A stretch of DNA of 64,000 bases from Fusobacterium nucleatum_L (GCF_050231725.1 NZ_CP077172.1:1-64000); one strand, 5' to 3'; counted from the stretch's first letter, positions 44,850 through 54,825 are shown. Translations and numbers: made by a program. The notes: generated by a model not told the origin, from the sequence alone.

Positions 44850-46847
44850 ATGAAAAATGATTTAATTGAATTATTAAATACTTTACATAAAGAAGAGAAG
44901 CATCAAGAAGTAATCGATAAAATTGAAATACTTCCAAATGAAGAAAAAACTTCTGAAATTGTTGGGATTTTAGCAAGAGCATACAATAATGTTGATAATT
45001 ATGAAAAGGCAATAGAACTTTTAAAATCTATTGAAGAGTATGAAAAAAATACTCATGTATGGAATTATCGTATAGGATATTCATACTTTTATTTGGATAA
45101 TTTTTTGGAAGCAGAAAAATATTTTTTAAAGGCTGCTGAACTTAATCCTAATGATGAGGATTCACATCTTTTTTTATGCTGGATATATCAAGAATTATCT
45201 GGTGAAGAAAGAGAAAATTATAAAAAGGCTATAGAATATATTAATAAAAGTTTAGAATATTTAGATATTTATTCTAAATTAGCACCGAAAGAAGATATTA
45301 AAGATGATCTTATTTTTTCAGAAGAAAGATTGGGATGGTTATACAACAAACTCCAAAATTATATTGAAGCTGAGAGACATCTTAGAAAAGCAATAGAACT
45401 TGGTGATAATGATGAATGGATTTATTCTCAACTAGGGTATAATTTGAGATCTCAAGATAGATATGATGAAGCTATTGAAAATTATAACAGGGCTCTTGAA
45501 CTAGGTAGAGAAGACAGCTGGATTTATTCTGAAATAGCATGGGTATATTTTTTATCAGAAAAATTTAGTGAAGCTTTAGAATATATGAATAAAGCTAAGG
45601 AATTATCTCCTGTTGAAGTTGATCCTTTACTTGTTTCAAGAACTTCATCTATACTTGTTGCATTAGGGAAACACATAGAGGCTATAAAAATTTTAGGAGA
45701 TATACTATCTAGGAAAGAATACAAAGATAATATAGGAATGTTATCTGATATAGCTTATGTTTATGATGATTTAGAAGATTATAGAAATGGACTAATATAT
45801 TTAAAAAAAGCTAATCAATTAGGAAGAAATGATATTTGGATAAATAGAGAATTTTCTTTTGTGTACTATTATTTAGGTGAATATGAAGAGGCATATAAGT
45901 ATCTTGTTACTCTTAAAGATATGGGAGAAGAAGATATAAAATTAGATCTTATGTTTGCAAATACTTTAGCTAAAATGAGAAAATATGAAGAAGCCTTAGA
46001 ATACTATTTAAAGCTTGTTGAAAATGATGAATATAAAAATGATGCTAATACAAATTATCAGATTGCTTGGATATATAGTGACTTTGAAAAGACAGAAAAG
46101 GCATTAAAATATTTTTTTAAGGCTGAAGAATTAGGTAGAGATGATAGAGCAATTAATGTAGAAATCGGAGTAAATCTTGCTAAAACTGGAAAAATATTAG
46201 AAGGAATAGATAGATTAAAAAGAGCTTTAACTATGGAAGAGGATATTACAATAAATGATAAAATTTTTCTTAACAGTGAAATAGCTTTTTGGTATGGAGA
46301 ACTTAGAAATGTAGATAGTGCTTTAGAATATTTATACAAAGCAGAAAAACTAGGGAGAAATGATGATTGGATAAATTCTCAAATAGGGTGGAATTTATTA
46401 GAAAAAGATTTGCATAAGGCTTTAGAATATTTTGATAAAGCAAAGACTCTAGGGAAAGATAATGCTTGGCTTAATATGCAATATGGCTTTGCTTATTCAC
46501 GGTTAGGGAAATATGAAAATGCTATTTTACATTTAAAAAAGGCAAGAGAGTTAGGTGAGAATAATTCATGGTTACTTTATCAATTAGGTTTAGCTTTAAA
46601 AGAATATGGCAACATTGAAGAAGCAATCAATATTTTTAAAGAAGAAATAGAAGTAACAGATTATAAAGGCTTCGGTGAGTTACAACTTGCTTGGTGTTAT
46701 GCTCTAATTAATGAAAAGGAAAAAGCTAAGGAACATTTTAAAAATGTCAATGAATATTTATTTTCTTCTTTAGAAAATGATGTAGAACTAAAGAAAGATT
46801 ATGACACTGTTAATGAACTTATAAATTCTAATATTTATTTTAATTAA
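44850..46847 (+). CDS. TPR-repeat protein
   Basis: This is a 665-residue protein built almost wholly of about 17-19 tetratricopeptide repeats, without a signal peptide or enzymatic domain. Repeats have the form YFLKAAELNPNDEDSHLFLCWIY and AIENYNRALELGREDSWIYSEIAWVY. A recurring LGRNDxWIN/LGxDNAWLN turn is characteristic of a Fusobacterium TPR family. It should act as a cytoplasmic protein-protein scaffold; partners are unknown. It starts after AGGGGGATT. Confidence 0.88.
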   Translation: MKNDLIELLNTLHKEEKHQEVIDKIEILPNEEKTSEIVGILARAYNNVDNYEKAIELLKSIEEYEKNTHVWNYRIGYSYFYLDNFLEAEKYFLKAAELNPNDEDSHLFLCWIYQELSGEERENYKKAIEYINKSLEYLDIYSKLAPKEDIKDDLIFSEERLGWLYNKLQNYIEAERHLRKAIELGDNDEWIYSQLGYNLRSQDRYDEAIENYNRALELGREDSWIYSEIAWVYFLSEKFSEALEYMNKAKELSPVEVDPLLVSRTSSILVALGKHIEAIKILGDILSRKEYKDNIGMLSDIAYVYDDLEDYRNGLIYLKKANQLGRNDIWINREFSFVYYYLGEYEEAYKYLVTLKDMGEEDIKLDLMFANTLAKMRKYEEALEYYLKLVENDEYKNDANTNYQIAWIYSDFEKTEKALKYFFKAEELGRDDRAINVEIGVNLAKTGKILEGIDRLKRALTMEEDITINDKIFLNSEIAFWYGELRNVDSALEYLYKAEKLGRNDDWINSQIGWNLLEKDLHKALEYFDKAKTLGKDNAWLNMQYGFAYSRLGKYENAILHLKKARELGENNSWLLYQLGLALKEYGNIEEAINIFKEEIEVTDYKGFGELQLAWCYALINEKEKAKEHFKNVNEYLFSSLENDVELKKDYDTVNELINSNIYFN

Positions 46848-46886
46848 TTACTATGATCATAGTATTATATTCTCCAAAAATATTTC

Positions 46887-46915
46887 TTGACTATTTTAGT
46901 AGACAATATTAAAAT
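46887..46915 (+). promoter_or_regulatory. Promoter of the RclA-like reductase gene
   Basis: TTGACT (46887-46892), a 17-base spacer and TAAAAT (46910-46915) lie about 40 bases before the start codon. Confidence 0.65.
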
Positions 46916-46957
46916 ATATCTTATAAAGATTATTTATAAATTAAGGAGGATATAAAA

Positions 46958-48331
46958 ATGGAAAAAATATATGACTTATTAGTAATAGGTTGGGGGAAAG
47001 CTGGAAAAACTTTATCTGCTAAACTTGGAGCAAAGGGAAAAAAGGTAGCTATAATAGAAGAAAATCTTAAAATGTATGGAGGAACTTGTATAAATGTTGG
47101 TTGTCTACCAACAAAATCTCTTGTACATAGTGCTAAAATATTAGCTGAAATAAAAAAATATGGAATTGATGGAGATTATTCTTTTAAAAATAACTTCTTT
47201 AAAGAAGCTATGAAGAAAAAAGAAGAAATGACAACAAAGTTAAGAAATAAAAATTTTGGACTATTGGATACAAATGAAAATATTGATATTTATAATGGAA
47301 GAGCAAGTTTTATTTCAAATAATGAAGTAAAAGTTATTTCTAATAATAAAGAAATTATTTTAAAAGCTGATAAAATTGTTATAAATACTGGTTCTGTTTC
47401 AAGAACATTAAATATTGATGGTAGTGATAATAAAAATGTAATGACAAGTGAAGGAATTCTAGAATTAAAAGAATTACCTAAAAAACTTTTAATAATTGGT
47501 GCTGGATATATAGGGCTTGAGTTTGCTTCATATTTTAGAAATTTTGGAAGTGAGGTTTCTGTTTTTCAATTTGATGATACTTTCTTAGCAAGAGAAGATC
47601 AAGATGAAGCAAAAATAGTAAAAGAAATTTTGGAAAATAAAGGTATAAAATTTTTCTTTAATACATCAGTTAAAAAATTTGAAGATTTAGGAAATTCTGT
47701 AAAAGCACTTTGTGTAAAAGATGGACAAGAGTTTATTGAAGAATTTGATAAAGTTTTAGTTGCAGTTGGTAGAAAACCTAATACTGATAATTTAGGACTT
47801 GAAAACACTTCAATTCAATTAGGTAAATTTGGAGAAATATTAGTTGATGACTATTTAAAAACAAATGCTCCTAATATATGGGCAGTTGGAGATGTAAAAG
47901 GTGGACCACAATTTACTTACGTGTCATTAGATGATTTTCGTATTGTATTTCCACAAATTTTAGGAGAAAATAATGGAAGAAAATTATCTGAGAGAGTTTT
48001 AATACCAACTTCTACATTTATAGACCCACCATATTCAAGAGTTGGAATAAATGAGAAAGAAGCACAAAGATTAGAAATAAATTATACTAAAAAATTTGCA
48101 TTAACAAATACTATCCCTAAAGCTCATGTTATAAATGAAATAGAAGGATTTACTAAAATCTTAATAAATGAAAAAGATGAAATTATTGGAGCAAGTATTT
48201 GCCATTATGAATCTCATGAAATGATAAATTTATTTGCTCTTGCTATAGATCAAAAAATAAAATCAAAAGTTCTAAAAGATTTTATTTATACTCATCCAAT
48301 TTTTACAGAAAGTTTAAATGATATTTTATAA
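46958..48331 (+). CDS. rclA: RclA-like flavoprotein disulfide reductase (probable hypothiocyanous acid reductase)
   Basis: This is a 457-residue FAD/NAD(P)H oxidoreductase. The N-terminal VIGWGKAGKTLSAKLGAKGKK is the RclA-type variant of the FAD motif. MYGGTCINVGCLPTKSLVHSAK carries the redox pair Cys44/Cys49. A second Rossmann motif LLIIGAGYIGLEFASYFRNFG and the C-terminal HPIFTESLNDIL follow. E. coli RclA and streptococcal Har, which share this opening, reduce the salivary oxidant hypothiocyanous acid; the function is inferred from that resemblance. Mercuric reductase is unlikely because no metal-binding Cys tail is present. It stands alone between a promoter and a terminator. Confidence 0.82.
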   Translation: MEKIYDLLVIGWGKAGKTLSAKLGAKGKKVAIIEENLKMYGGTCINVGCLPTKSLVHSAKILAEIKKYGIDGDYSFKNNFFKEAMKKKEEMTTKLRNKNFGLLDTNENIDIYNGRASFISNNEVKVISNNKEIILKADKIVINTGSVSRTLNIDGSDNKNVMTSEGILELKELPKKLLIIGAGYIGLEFASYFRNFGSEVSVFQFDDTFLAREDQDEAKIVKEILENKGIKFFFNTSVKKFEDLGNSVKALCVKDGQEFIEEFDKVLVAVGRKPNTDNLGLENTSIQLGKFGEILVDDYLKTNAPNIWAVGDVKGGPQFTYVSLDDFRIVFPQILGENNGRKLSERVLIPTSTFIDPPYSRVGINEKEAQRLEINYTKKFALTNTIPKAHVINEIEGFTKILINEKDEIIGASICHYESHEMINLFALAIDQKIKSKVLKDFIYTHPIFTESLNDIL

Positions 48332-48350
48332 TAAAAAAATTTAAAAATTT

Positions 48351-48392
48351 GGGGTTGTAATCTAATTTAAATTATTATAACCTCATTTTTTT
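48351..48392 (+). terminator. Intrinsic terminator after the RclA-like gene
   Basis: GGGGTTGTAAT pairs with ATTATAACCTC (two G-U pairs), followed by seven Ts. Confidence 0.75.
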
Positions 48393-48441
48393 ATGTTATA
48401 ATATTATGGTATATAATTAATCACATTTTATAAGGAAAGAT

Positions 48442-48960
48442 ATGAAGGATAATATTGCATTAATTGGTTTTATGGGGAGTGGTAAGACAACTGTTGGAAA
48501 ACTTCTTGCTAAAACTATGGATATGAAATTTGTAGATATAGATAAAGTAATAGAAGCTCAAGAAAAAAAATCAATCAATGATATTTTTCAAGAAAAAGGG
48601 CAAATTTATTTTAGAGATTTGGAAAGGGAAGTTATATTACAAGAATCTTTAAAAAATGATTGTGTTATTGCCACTGGTGGAGGTTCTATTTTAGATAACG
48701 AAAATATTAAAAGGTTAAAAGAAACATCTTTTATTGTTTTTCTTAATGCAAATATAGAATGTTTGTACTTAAGACTTAAAGATAATACTACTCGTCCTAT
48801 TTTAAATGAAGCAGAAGATAAGAAAAAACTTATAGAAGAATTATTAGAAAAAAGAAAATTTTTGTATCAGATATCAGCTGATTATATTATTGATATTAAT
48901 AAGAACACAAATATATATGAAACAGTTGATAAGATAAAAGAAGCATACATAGTATCTTGA
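48442..48960 (+). CDS. aroK: Shikimate kinase
   Basis: This is a 172-residue cytoplasmic kinase making shikimate-3-phosphate. Walker A is IALIGFMGSGKTTVGKLLA, the shikimate-binding FVDIDKVIEAQ and the FRDLEREVI arginine follow, and GGGSIL is the substrate loop. The lid Arg is in LKDNTTRPIL. It is the first gene of a probable operon that continues with hflX, whose ribosome-binding site overlaps the aroK end region. The AroB activity is encoded 43 kb upstream in the fusion at 5070. Confidence 0.93.
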   Translation: MKDNIALIGFMGSGKTTVGKLLAKTMDMKFVDIDKVIEAQEKKSINDIFQEKGQIYFRDLEREVILQESLKNDCVIATGGGSILDNENIKRLKETSFIVFLNANIECLYLRLKDNTTRPILNEAEDKKKLIEELLEKRKFLYQISADYIIDINKNTNIYETVDKIKEAYIVS

Positions 48961-48980
48961 TTTATAGGGAGGAAAAATTT

Positions 48981-50783
48981 ATGATAAATGGGAATATTTC
49001 AGGATTAAAAGAATATATTTTAGAAAATTTAGATAAACTATATAGTACAAAAATTGAAAAAGGAAAAATAATAGAACAAGAGATAGTAAATTATATTTCT
49101 GAAATTAGTAATAAAATAAATAGAGAAATTAATATTGCAATAGATAGAAGTGGTAATATTATAGATATCTCAATAGGGGATAGTAGTACAGTAAACCTTC
49201 CTGTTATTTCTGTTTATAATAAAAAATTATCTGGTATTAGAATAATTCATACACACCCAGGAGGAAATCCTCATCTTTCTTCTGTTGATATTTCAGCACT
49301 TATAAAGTTGAAATTAGATTGTATAGTTTCTATTGGAGTAAGTGAAGAAGGTATTACTGGTTATGAAATAGCAATTTGTAGCATAGTTAATGATGAATTG
49401 ACTTATGATAAAACATTACTTAAAAATTTAGATGATTTTGATTACTTAGAAGCAATTAAAGAAGTTGAAGAAAATCTTAGAAAAAAAACTATAACAGAAG
49501 ACGAACACGAATATGCAATTTTAGTTGGTATAGATGATGAAGAATATTTGGAAGAATTGGAAGAATTAGCTAAAGCTTGTGATGTTAAGGTTGTTGGCAG
49601 ATTCTTTCAAAAAAGAAGTAAAGCTGATCCTGTTTTTTTAATTGGCTCTGGAAAGGTACAAGAATTAGCTCTTATTAGACAAGTTAGAAAAGCTAATCTC
49701 TTAATTTTTGATGAAGAATTAAGTGGCCTACAATTAAAAATGATAGAAGAAGTAACAGGATGTAAGGTTATAGATAGGACAACTTTAATTTTAGAAATTT
49801 TTGCTAGAAGAGCAAGAACAAGAGAAGCCAAATTACAAGTTGAATTAGCTCAACTAAAATATAGAAGCAATAGACTTATAGGTTTTGGAGTAACTATGTC
49901 AAGATTAGGTGGAGGAGTTGGGACAAAAGGACCAGGTGAAAAAAAACTTGAAATTGATAGAAGAGTTATTAAAAAGACTATTTCTTATTTAAATAATGAA
50001 CTTGAAAATATAAAAAAGGTAAGAAATACTCAAAGAAGTAAGAGAGAAGATTCAGGAATACCAAGAGTGTCTTTAGTGGGTTATACAAATGTGGGTAAAT
50101 CAACTTTAAGAAATGTTTTGGTTGATATGTATCAAAATGATAAAACTTTAAAAAAAGATGAAGTTTTATTTCAAGATATGTTATTTGCTACTCTTGAAAC
50201 AACTACAAGAACTATAGAATTAAAGGACAAAAGAATAATTTCTTTGACTGATACAGTTGGTTTTATTCAAAAGCTTCCTCATGACTTAGTAGAATCTTTT
50301 AAGTCAACACTTGAAGAAGTAATATTTTCTGATTTAATTATTCATGTTGCAGATATTTCTTCAAAAAATGTTACGGAGCAAATAGAAGCAGTTGAAAAAG
50401 TTTTAGAAGAATTGAATTGTTTAGATAAAACAAAGATTCTACTTTTAAACAAAATTGATAATGCCACTAAAAACAATTCATATATGTTAATAGAAGAAAA
50501 AATAGAGGAGATTAAAGAAAAATATTCGAATTATCAAACATTAATTGTTAGTGCTAAAAATAGATTTAATATTGATGAACTTATGGATTTAATAAAAAGA
50601 AATATAAAAGTAAAAACCTATGATTGTAAACTTTTAATTCCATATAGCAATACAGGAGTAGCTGCAAGAGTACATAGAAATGCTATTGTAAAATCTGAAT
50701 CTTTTGTTGATGAAGGAATAATTTTAGAAGTAATTTTAAATGAAAAAGAATACAATGTATTCAAGAATTTTATTTTTAGTTGA
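48981..50783 (+). CDS. hflX: HflX GTPase with JAMM-like N-terminal extension
   Basis: This is a 600-residue GTPase that, in the family, rescues or splits stalled ribosomes and 50S subunits. The HflX N-domain (about 185-300) has VGRFFQKRSKADPVFLIGSGKVQEL and the glycine-rich GFGVTMSRLGGGVGTKGPGE. The G domain (about 360-540) has GYTNVGKST, DTVGFIQKLP and NKID. Residues 1-170 are an added domain. It contains HTHPGGNPHLSSVD (90-103), matching the JAMM/MPN metal signature HxHPx(n)SxxD seen also in RadC. I start at ATG 48981 behind AGGGAGG; an in-frame TTG 24 bases earlier lies inside aroK. Confidence 0.92.
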   Translation: MINGNISGLKEYILENLDKLYSTKIEKGKIIEQEIVNYISEISNKINREINIAIDRSGNIIDISIGDSSTVNLPVISVYNKKLSGIRIIHTHPGGNPHLSSVDISALIKLKLDCIVSIGVSEEGITGYEIAICSIVNDELTYDKTLLKNLDDFDYLEAIKEVEENLRKKTITEDEHEYAILVGIDDEEYLEELEELAKACDVKVVGRFFQKRSKADPVFLIGSGKVQELALIRQVRKANLLIFDEELSGLQLKMIEEVTGCKVIDRTTLILEIFARRARTREAKLQVELAQLKYRSNRLIGFGVTMSRLGGGVGTKGPGEKKLEIDRRVIKKTISYLNNELENIKKVRNTQRSKREDSGIPRVSLVGYTNVGKSTLRNVLVDMYQNDKTLKKDEVLFQDMLFATLETTTRTIELKDKRIISLTDTVGFIQKLPHDLVESFKSTLEEVIFSDLIIHVADISSKNVTEQIEAVEKVLEELNCLDKTKILLLNKIDNATKNNSYMLIEEKIEEIKEKYSNYQTLIVSAKNRFNIDELMDLIKRNIKVKTYDCKLLIPYSNTGVAARVHRNAIVKSESFVDEGIILEVILNEKEYNVFKNFIFS

Positions 50784-50805
50784 TTGAAAGTATAGGTGGT
50801 TTTAA

Positions 50806-51660
50806 TTGAGCAAAAAAATAAGGGTTACTTTACCTCAGAATATATATGAAATAATAAAAAATGACATAGATGATTTTAATATGACAAGTAATCATTTTAT
50901 GAACTATATTTTTCTTAATTTGAATGATAAATATAAAAATTTAAAAGGAAATCTTACAATTGCAGAGCAAAGCAAAGAAAAAGCGAGTATACAATTTAAT
51001 CTTAATAAAGAGAGTCTTCTTATTTACTACGATGTATTGAGAGAAAATAATGCACAAAATGAATCTGAATTTATGAGAAGCTTGCTTATTAGATATGCTA
51101 CTAATCCTAAAAATAAAAGAGAGCTCTTTATTTTTAAAGAATCTGTTGAAAGATTGAACTTAGCTATAAAGGATAAAAAAAATGTATATATTACCTTTAA
51201 TGATAACAGAAAAGTAAAAGTGACTCCTTATTATATAGGAAGTTCTGATTTAGAAATTGCAAATTATATTTTTTGTTATGATTATTCAGAAGGAAAACAT
51301 AAAAATTATAAATTAAGTTATTTGAAGCAAGTATACACAACTTCTGAAATTGGTAATTGGGAAAATAAAAAATATATCAATGATGTAATTAAAAATTTTG
51401 ATCCATTTTTATCAAAGGGACAAATTATAAAAATAAGACTTAGTGAAAATGGAAAAAAACTTTTACAAACTATTAAAATAAATAGACCTAAACTAATAAG
51501 TGAAAGTGGTGATATATTCCAATTTGAAGCCTCAGAAGAACAAATCAAAAGATATTTCACATATTTTTTAGATGATGCAATTGTCATGGAACCTATAGGC
51601 TTAAAAGAATGGTTTATAGAAAAATATGAAAATGCCTTAAAAAAATTGAAAGATAAATAG
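50806..51660 (+). CDS. WYL-domain transcriptional regulator
   Basis: This is a 284-residue cytosolic protein. Its N-terminus (IRVTLPQNIYEIIKNDIDDFNMTSNHFMNYIF) looks like a ribbon-helix-helix DNA-binding segment, and a second such segment occurs near residues 68-100. The middle portion (VYITFNDNRKVKVTPYYIGSSDLEIANYIFCYD) matches the WYL ligand-sensing fold, and the C-terminal part resembles a WYL extension. It starts at TTG 50806 behind AGGTGG. It sits 22 bases after hflX and 25 before a TolC-type efflux operon, so it may control that pump; this is inferred from position. Confidence 0.75.
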   Translation: MSKKIRVTLPQNIYEIIKNDIDDFNMTSNHFMNYIFLNLNDKYKNLKGNLTIAEQSKEKASIQFNLNKESLLIYYDVLRENNAQNESEFMRSLLIRYATNPKNKRELFIFKESVERLNLAIKDKKNVYITFNDNRKVKVTPYYIGSSDLEIANYIFCYDYSEGKHKNYKLSYLKQVYTTSEIGNWENKKYINDVIKNFDPFLSKGQIIKIRLSENGKKLLQTIKINRPKLISESGDIFQFEASEEQIKRYFTYFLDDAIVMEPIGLKEWFIEKYENALKKLKDK

Positions 51661-51685
51661 AATAGTAATAAAAGAAAGGATAGAA

Positions 51686-52981
51686 ATGAAAAAAATATTA
51701 GTATTTTTTCTATTGATGTTGAGTATGAATTCTTTATCAGAAGAGAGCTTAACTATAGATGAAGTTTTAAATAGAGTAGAAAATAATAGAGAAAGCTATG
51801 AATTTAAAAGTTTTCAAAACACTAAAGAAGCTACAGATATTAAAATTAAAGATAATAAGTTAGGAGACTTTAATGGAATAACTTTATCAAGTACTTACAA
51901 TATGACTGAAAATAATTTTGAATATAGAGATAGAAAATATGATAAAACTTTTCAAAATAAAGCTAGTTATGGTCCATTTTTTCTTAATTATAATTTTGTT
52001 GAAAAAGATAGATCATATGTTAGCTATGGAGTTGAAAAAAATCTAAAAGATGTTTTTTATTCTAAATATAATAGTAATTTAAAGATAAATAAATATCAAC
52101 AAGAATTAAATAAAATTTCTTATGATAAAAATATACAGACTAAAAAAATAAATCTAGTAGCTTTATATCAAGATATATTAAATACTAAAAATGAATTAGA
52201 ATATAGAAAAAAAGCTTATGAACATTATAAAGTTGATTTAGAAAAATTAAAAAAATCTTATGAGTTAGGAGCAAGTCCAAAAATCAGTTTAGAGAGTGTT
52301 GAGCTTGAAGCAGAGGATTCAAAATTACAAATTGATATTTTAGAAACAAAATTAAATAGTCTTTATGATATTGGAAAAACTGATTACAATATAGATTTTA
52401 AAAACTATAAATTACTTGATTTTATTGAAAATAATGAAAATATTGATTCTATTTTAAATAATTATATGAAAGATGAAATTGAAGAACTTAGATTAAATTT
52501 ATCTGTTGCAAAAGAAAGAAAAAGTTATAGTAGCTATGATAGGTACATGCCAGATTTATATTTAGCTTATGAAAGAGTGGATAGAAATTTAAGAGGAGAT
52601 AGATACTATAGAGACCAAGATATAATTAGCATTAGATTTTCAAAAAAATTATTCTCTACTGACTCTGAATATAAATTAAATGAATTAGAAGTTGAAAATT
52701 TAAAAAATGATTTAAATGAAAAAATAAGAGTTATTGATGCAGAAAAAATTAAATTGAAATCTGAATATAACGAGCTATTAAAATTAGCTTCTATTGGAGA
52801 TAAAAAATCCAATATTGCTTATAAAAAATATCAGATAAAAGAAAAAGAATATGAACTTAGTAAAGCAAGTTATTTAGATGTCATAGACGAATATAATAAA
52901 TATTTATCTCAAGAAATAGAAACTAAAAAAGCTAAAAATGCTTTAAATGCCTTTGTTTATAAAATAAAAATTAAAAGATAG
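51686..52981 (+). CDS. TolC-family outer-membrane efflux protein
   Basis: This is a 431-residue protein with signal peptide MKKILVFFLLMLSMNSLSE. Two long helical-barrel halves follow, with the repeat pattern LVALYQDILNTKNELEYRKKAYEHYKVDLEKLKKSYELGASPKISLE and ...YDRYMPDLYLAYERVDRN. It would form the outer-membrane exit duct. The HlyD-type adaptor, ATPase and permease genes follow directly, giving a complete tripartite ABC exporter. Confidence 0.85.
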   Translation: MKKILVFFLLMLSMNSLSEESLTIDEVLNRVENNRESYEFKSFQNTKEATDIKIKDNKLGDFNGITLSSTYNMTENNFEYRDRKYDKTFQNKASYGPFFLNYNFVEKDRSYVSYGVEKNLKDVFYSKYNSNLKINKYQQELNKISYDKNIQTKKINLVALYQDILNTKNELEYRKKAYEHYKVDLEKLKKSYELGASPKISLESVELEAEDSKLQIDILETKLNSLYDIGKTDYNIDFKNYKLLDFIENNENIDSILNNYMKDEIEELRLNLSVAKERKSYSSYDRYMPDLYLAYERVDRNLRGDRYYRDQDIISIRFSKKLFSTDSEYKLNELEVENLKNDLNEKIRVIDAEKIKLKSEYNELLKLASIGDKKSNIAYKKYQIKEKEYELSKASYLDVIDEYNKYLSQEIETKKAKNALNAFVYKIKIKR

Positions 52982-52993
52982 TGGAGTGGAAAA

Positions 52994-54136
52994 GTGAAAA
53001 GTATATTTAAAGGGAAATTAAAATTTATTATAATACTTTTAATATTAATTATTTTAAGTTTAGCTTATTATTTTGGTCGTGCTAACTCAAAAGAGAAAAT
53101 TTACATTAATGATTATTCATATATGGAAGTTAAAAAGACTGATGAGATTGGTACACTTAACTTGAATGGCTATATAAAAGCTAATAATCCAATAGGAATA
53201 TTTGTTGATAAAAAATTAAAAGTTAAAGAAGTGTTTATAAAAAATGGAGATGTTGTTCAAAAAGGTCAAGTTCTTATGACTTTTGATGATGATGAAACAA
53301 ATAAACTAAATAGAAATATTGAAAAAGAAAGAATTAATTTACAAAAAATACAAAGAGATTTAAAAACTACTCAAGAATTATATAAACTTGGTGGAGCAAG
53401 TAGGGATGAAGTGAGAAATTTAGAAGATAATGCTAGAGTATCTCAATTAAATATTGATGAGTATGTAGAAGTTCTAAATAAAACTGCAACAGAAGTTAGA
53501 AGTCCTGTTGATGGAGTTGTATCAAACTTAAAAGCTCAAGAAAATTATTTGGTTGACACTGATTCTTCACTTTTAGAAATAATAGATTCTAATGATTTGA
53601 GAATTATAGTTGAAATACCTGAATACAATTCTCAATCTGTAAAATTGGGACAAACTGTAAAAGTTAGACAAGATATTTCAGATGATGATAAAGTATATGA
53701 AGGAGAAATTACTAAAATTTCAAGACTTTCTACAACTTCAAGCTTAACATCAGAAAATGTTCTAGATGCCGATATAAAAACTAAGGAACTTATCCCAAAT
53801 TTAGTTCCAGGCTTTAAAATAAAAGCAGTTTTACAATTAAAAGCTGATGAGAAAAATATAATAATACCTAAAATTGCTCTTCAAAGTGAAAATGGAAAAT
53901 ATTTTATTTTTACTATTGATACTAAAAATACAGTTAAAAGAAAAGAAGTCACAGTTAAGAATATTGTGGGAGATAATATTATAGTCACTTCTGGTTTAAA
54001 TGTTGGAGAAATATTAATTATAACACCAGACAATAGACTAAGTGATGGCTTAATACTTACAGAAGGAGATAATCCTAATTCAAGTGAAGAAGCTGTTTCT
54101 ATTCCTGCTGATGAGGCAGAAGTGGTTGTAAATTAG
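52994..54136 (+). CDS. Periplasmic adaptor protein (HlyD/MacA type)
   Basis: This is a 380-residue membrane-fusion protein with one N-terminal membrane anchor (about 9-28). Lipoyl halves KEVFIKNGDVVQKGQVLMTFDDD and EVRSPVDGVVSNLKAQENYLVDTDSSL flank a short coiled-coil hairpin, and beta-barrel and proximal domains follow. It should bridge the MacB-like permease and the TolC-type duct. It starts at GTG 52994 behind TGGAGTGG, 12 bases after the duct gene. Confidence 0.9.
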   Translation: MKSIFKGKLKFIIILLILIILSLAYYFGRANSKEKIYINDYSYMEVKKTDEIGTLNLNGYIKANNPIGIFVDKKLKVKEVFIKNGDVVQKGQVLMTFDDDETNKLNRNIEKERINLQKIQRDLKTTQELYKLGGASRDEVRNLEDNARVSQLNIDEYVEVLNKTATEVRSPVDGVVSNLKAQENYLVDTDSSLLEIIDSNDLRIIVEIPEYNSQSVKLGQTVKVRQDISDDDKVYEGEITKISRLSTTSSLTSENVLDADIKTKELIPNLVPGFKIKAVLQLKADEKNIIIPKIALQSENGKYFIFTIDTKNTVKRKEVTVKNIVGDNIIVTSGLNVGEILIITPDNRLSDGLILTEGDNPNSSEEAVSIPADEAEVVVN

Positions 54137-54162
54137 TGATTTATTTATAAGGAGAAAAATTA

Positions 54163-54825
54163 ATGATAATAACAGTAGACAATATAAATAAAACTTATAA
54201 AAATGGCTCACTGGAATTACAAGTATTAAAAAATATTTCTTTTAAAGTAGATAAAGGAGAATTTTTAGCTATAATGGGTAGCAGTGGTAGTGGAAAATCT
54301 ACAATGATGAATATTTTAGGTTGCCTTGATAATCAATATGAAGGAAAATATATTCTTGATGGAATAGATATATCAAAATCTACTGAAAATGAATTGAGTG
54401 AAATTAGAAATAAAAAAATTGGTTTTATATTTCAATCATTTAATCTTTTACCAAGACTAACTGCACTTGAAAATGTTGAATTACCTTTGGTATATTCTTC
54501 TGTCCCTAAGGAAGAAAGACATAAAAGAGCCAATGAACTTTTAGAAATGGTTGGCTTAAAAGATAGAACTCATCATAGACCTAATGAGCTTTCAGGAGGA
54601 CAAAGGCAAAGAGTTGCTATTGCAAGAGCTTTAGTAAATAATCCTAGTATTATTCTAGCTGATGAGCCTACAGGAAACTTAGATAGTAAGTCTGAAGCAG
54701 AGATAATTGAAATTTTACAAAAATTAAATAAAATGGGAAAAACTATTGTTATAGTTACCCATGAACCAAATATTGGAGAAATTGCACAAAGAAAAATTGT
54801 GTTTAAAGATGGTGAGATAATATGA
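54163..54825 (+). CDS. MacB/LolD-type ABC transporter ATPase
   Basis: This is a 220-residue ABC ATPase. Walker A is MGSSGSGKSTMMNILGCLD, the signature is LSGGQRQRVAIARAL, and Walker B is SIILADEPTGNLDSKSE. As in the MacB branch, it energises a mechanotransmission-type permease rather than a classic transporter. The permease gene overlaps its stop by four bases. Together with the adaptor and TolC it likely exports a peptide, lipid or antibiotic. Confidence 0.95.
   Translation: MIITVDNINKTYKNGSLELQVLKNISFKVDKGEFLAIMGSSGSGKSTMMNILGCLDNQYEGKYILDGIDISKSTENELSEIRNKKIGFIFQSFNLLPRLTALENVELPLVYSSVPKEERHKRANELLEMVGLKDRTHHRPNELSGGQRQRVAIARALVNNPSIILADEPTGNLDSKSEAEIIEILQKLNKMGKTIVIVTHEPNIGEIAQRKIVFKDGEII

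Noticed and set aside
46958..48331. Mercuric reductase or dihydrolipoamide dehydrogenase
   Set aside because: No C-terminal vicinal cysteines or HMA domain for MerA and no lipoyl-complex neighbours; the N-terminus is RclA-type.
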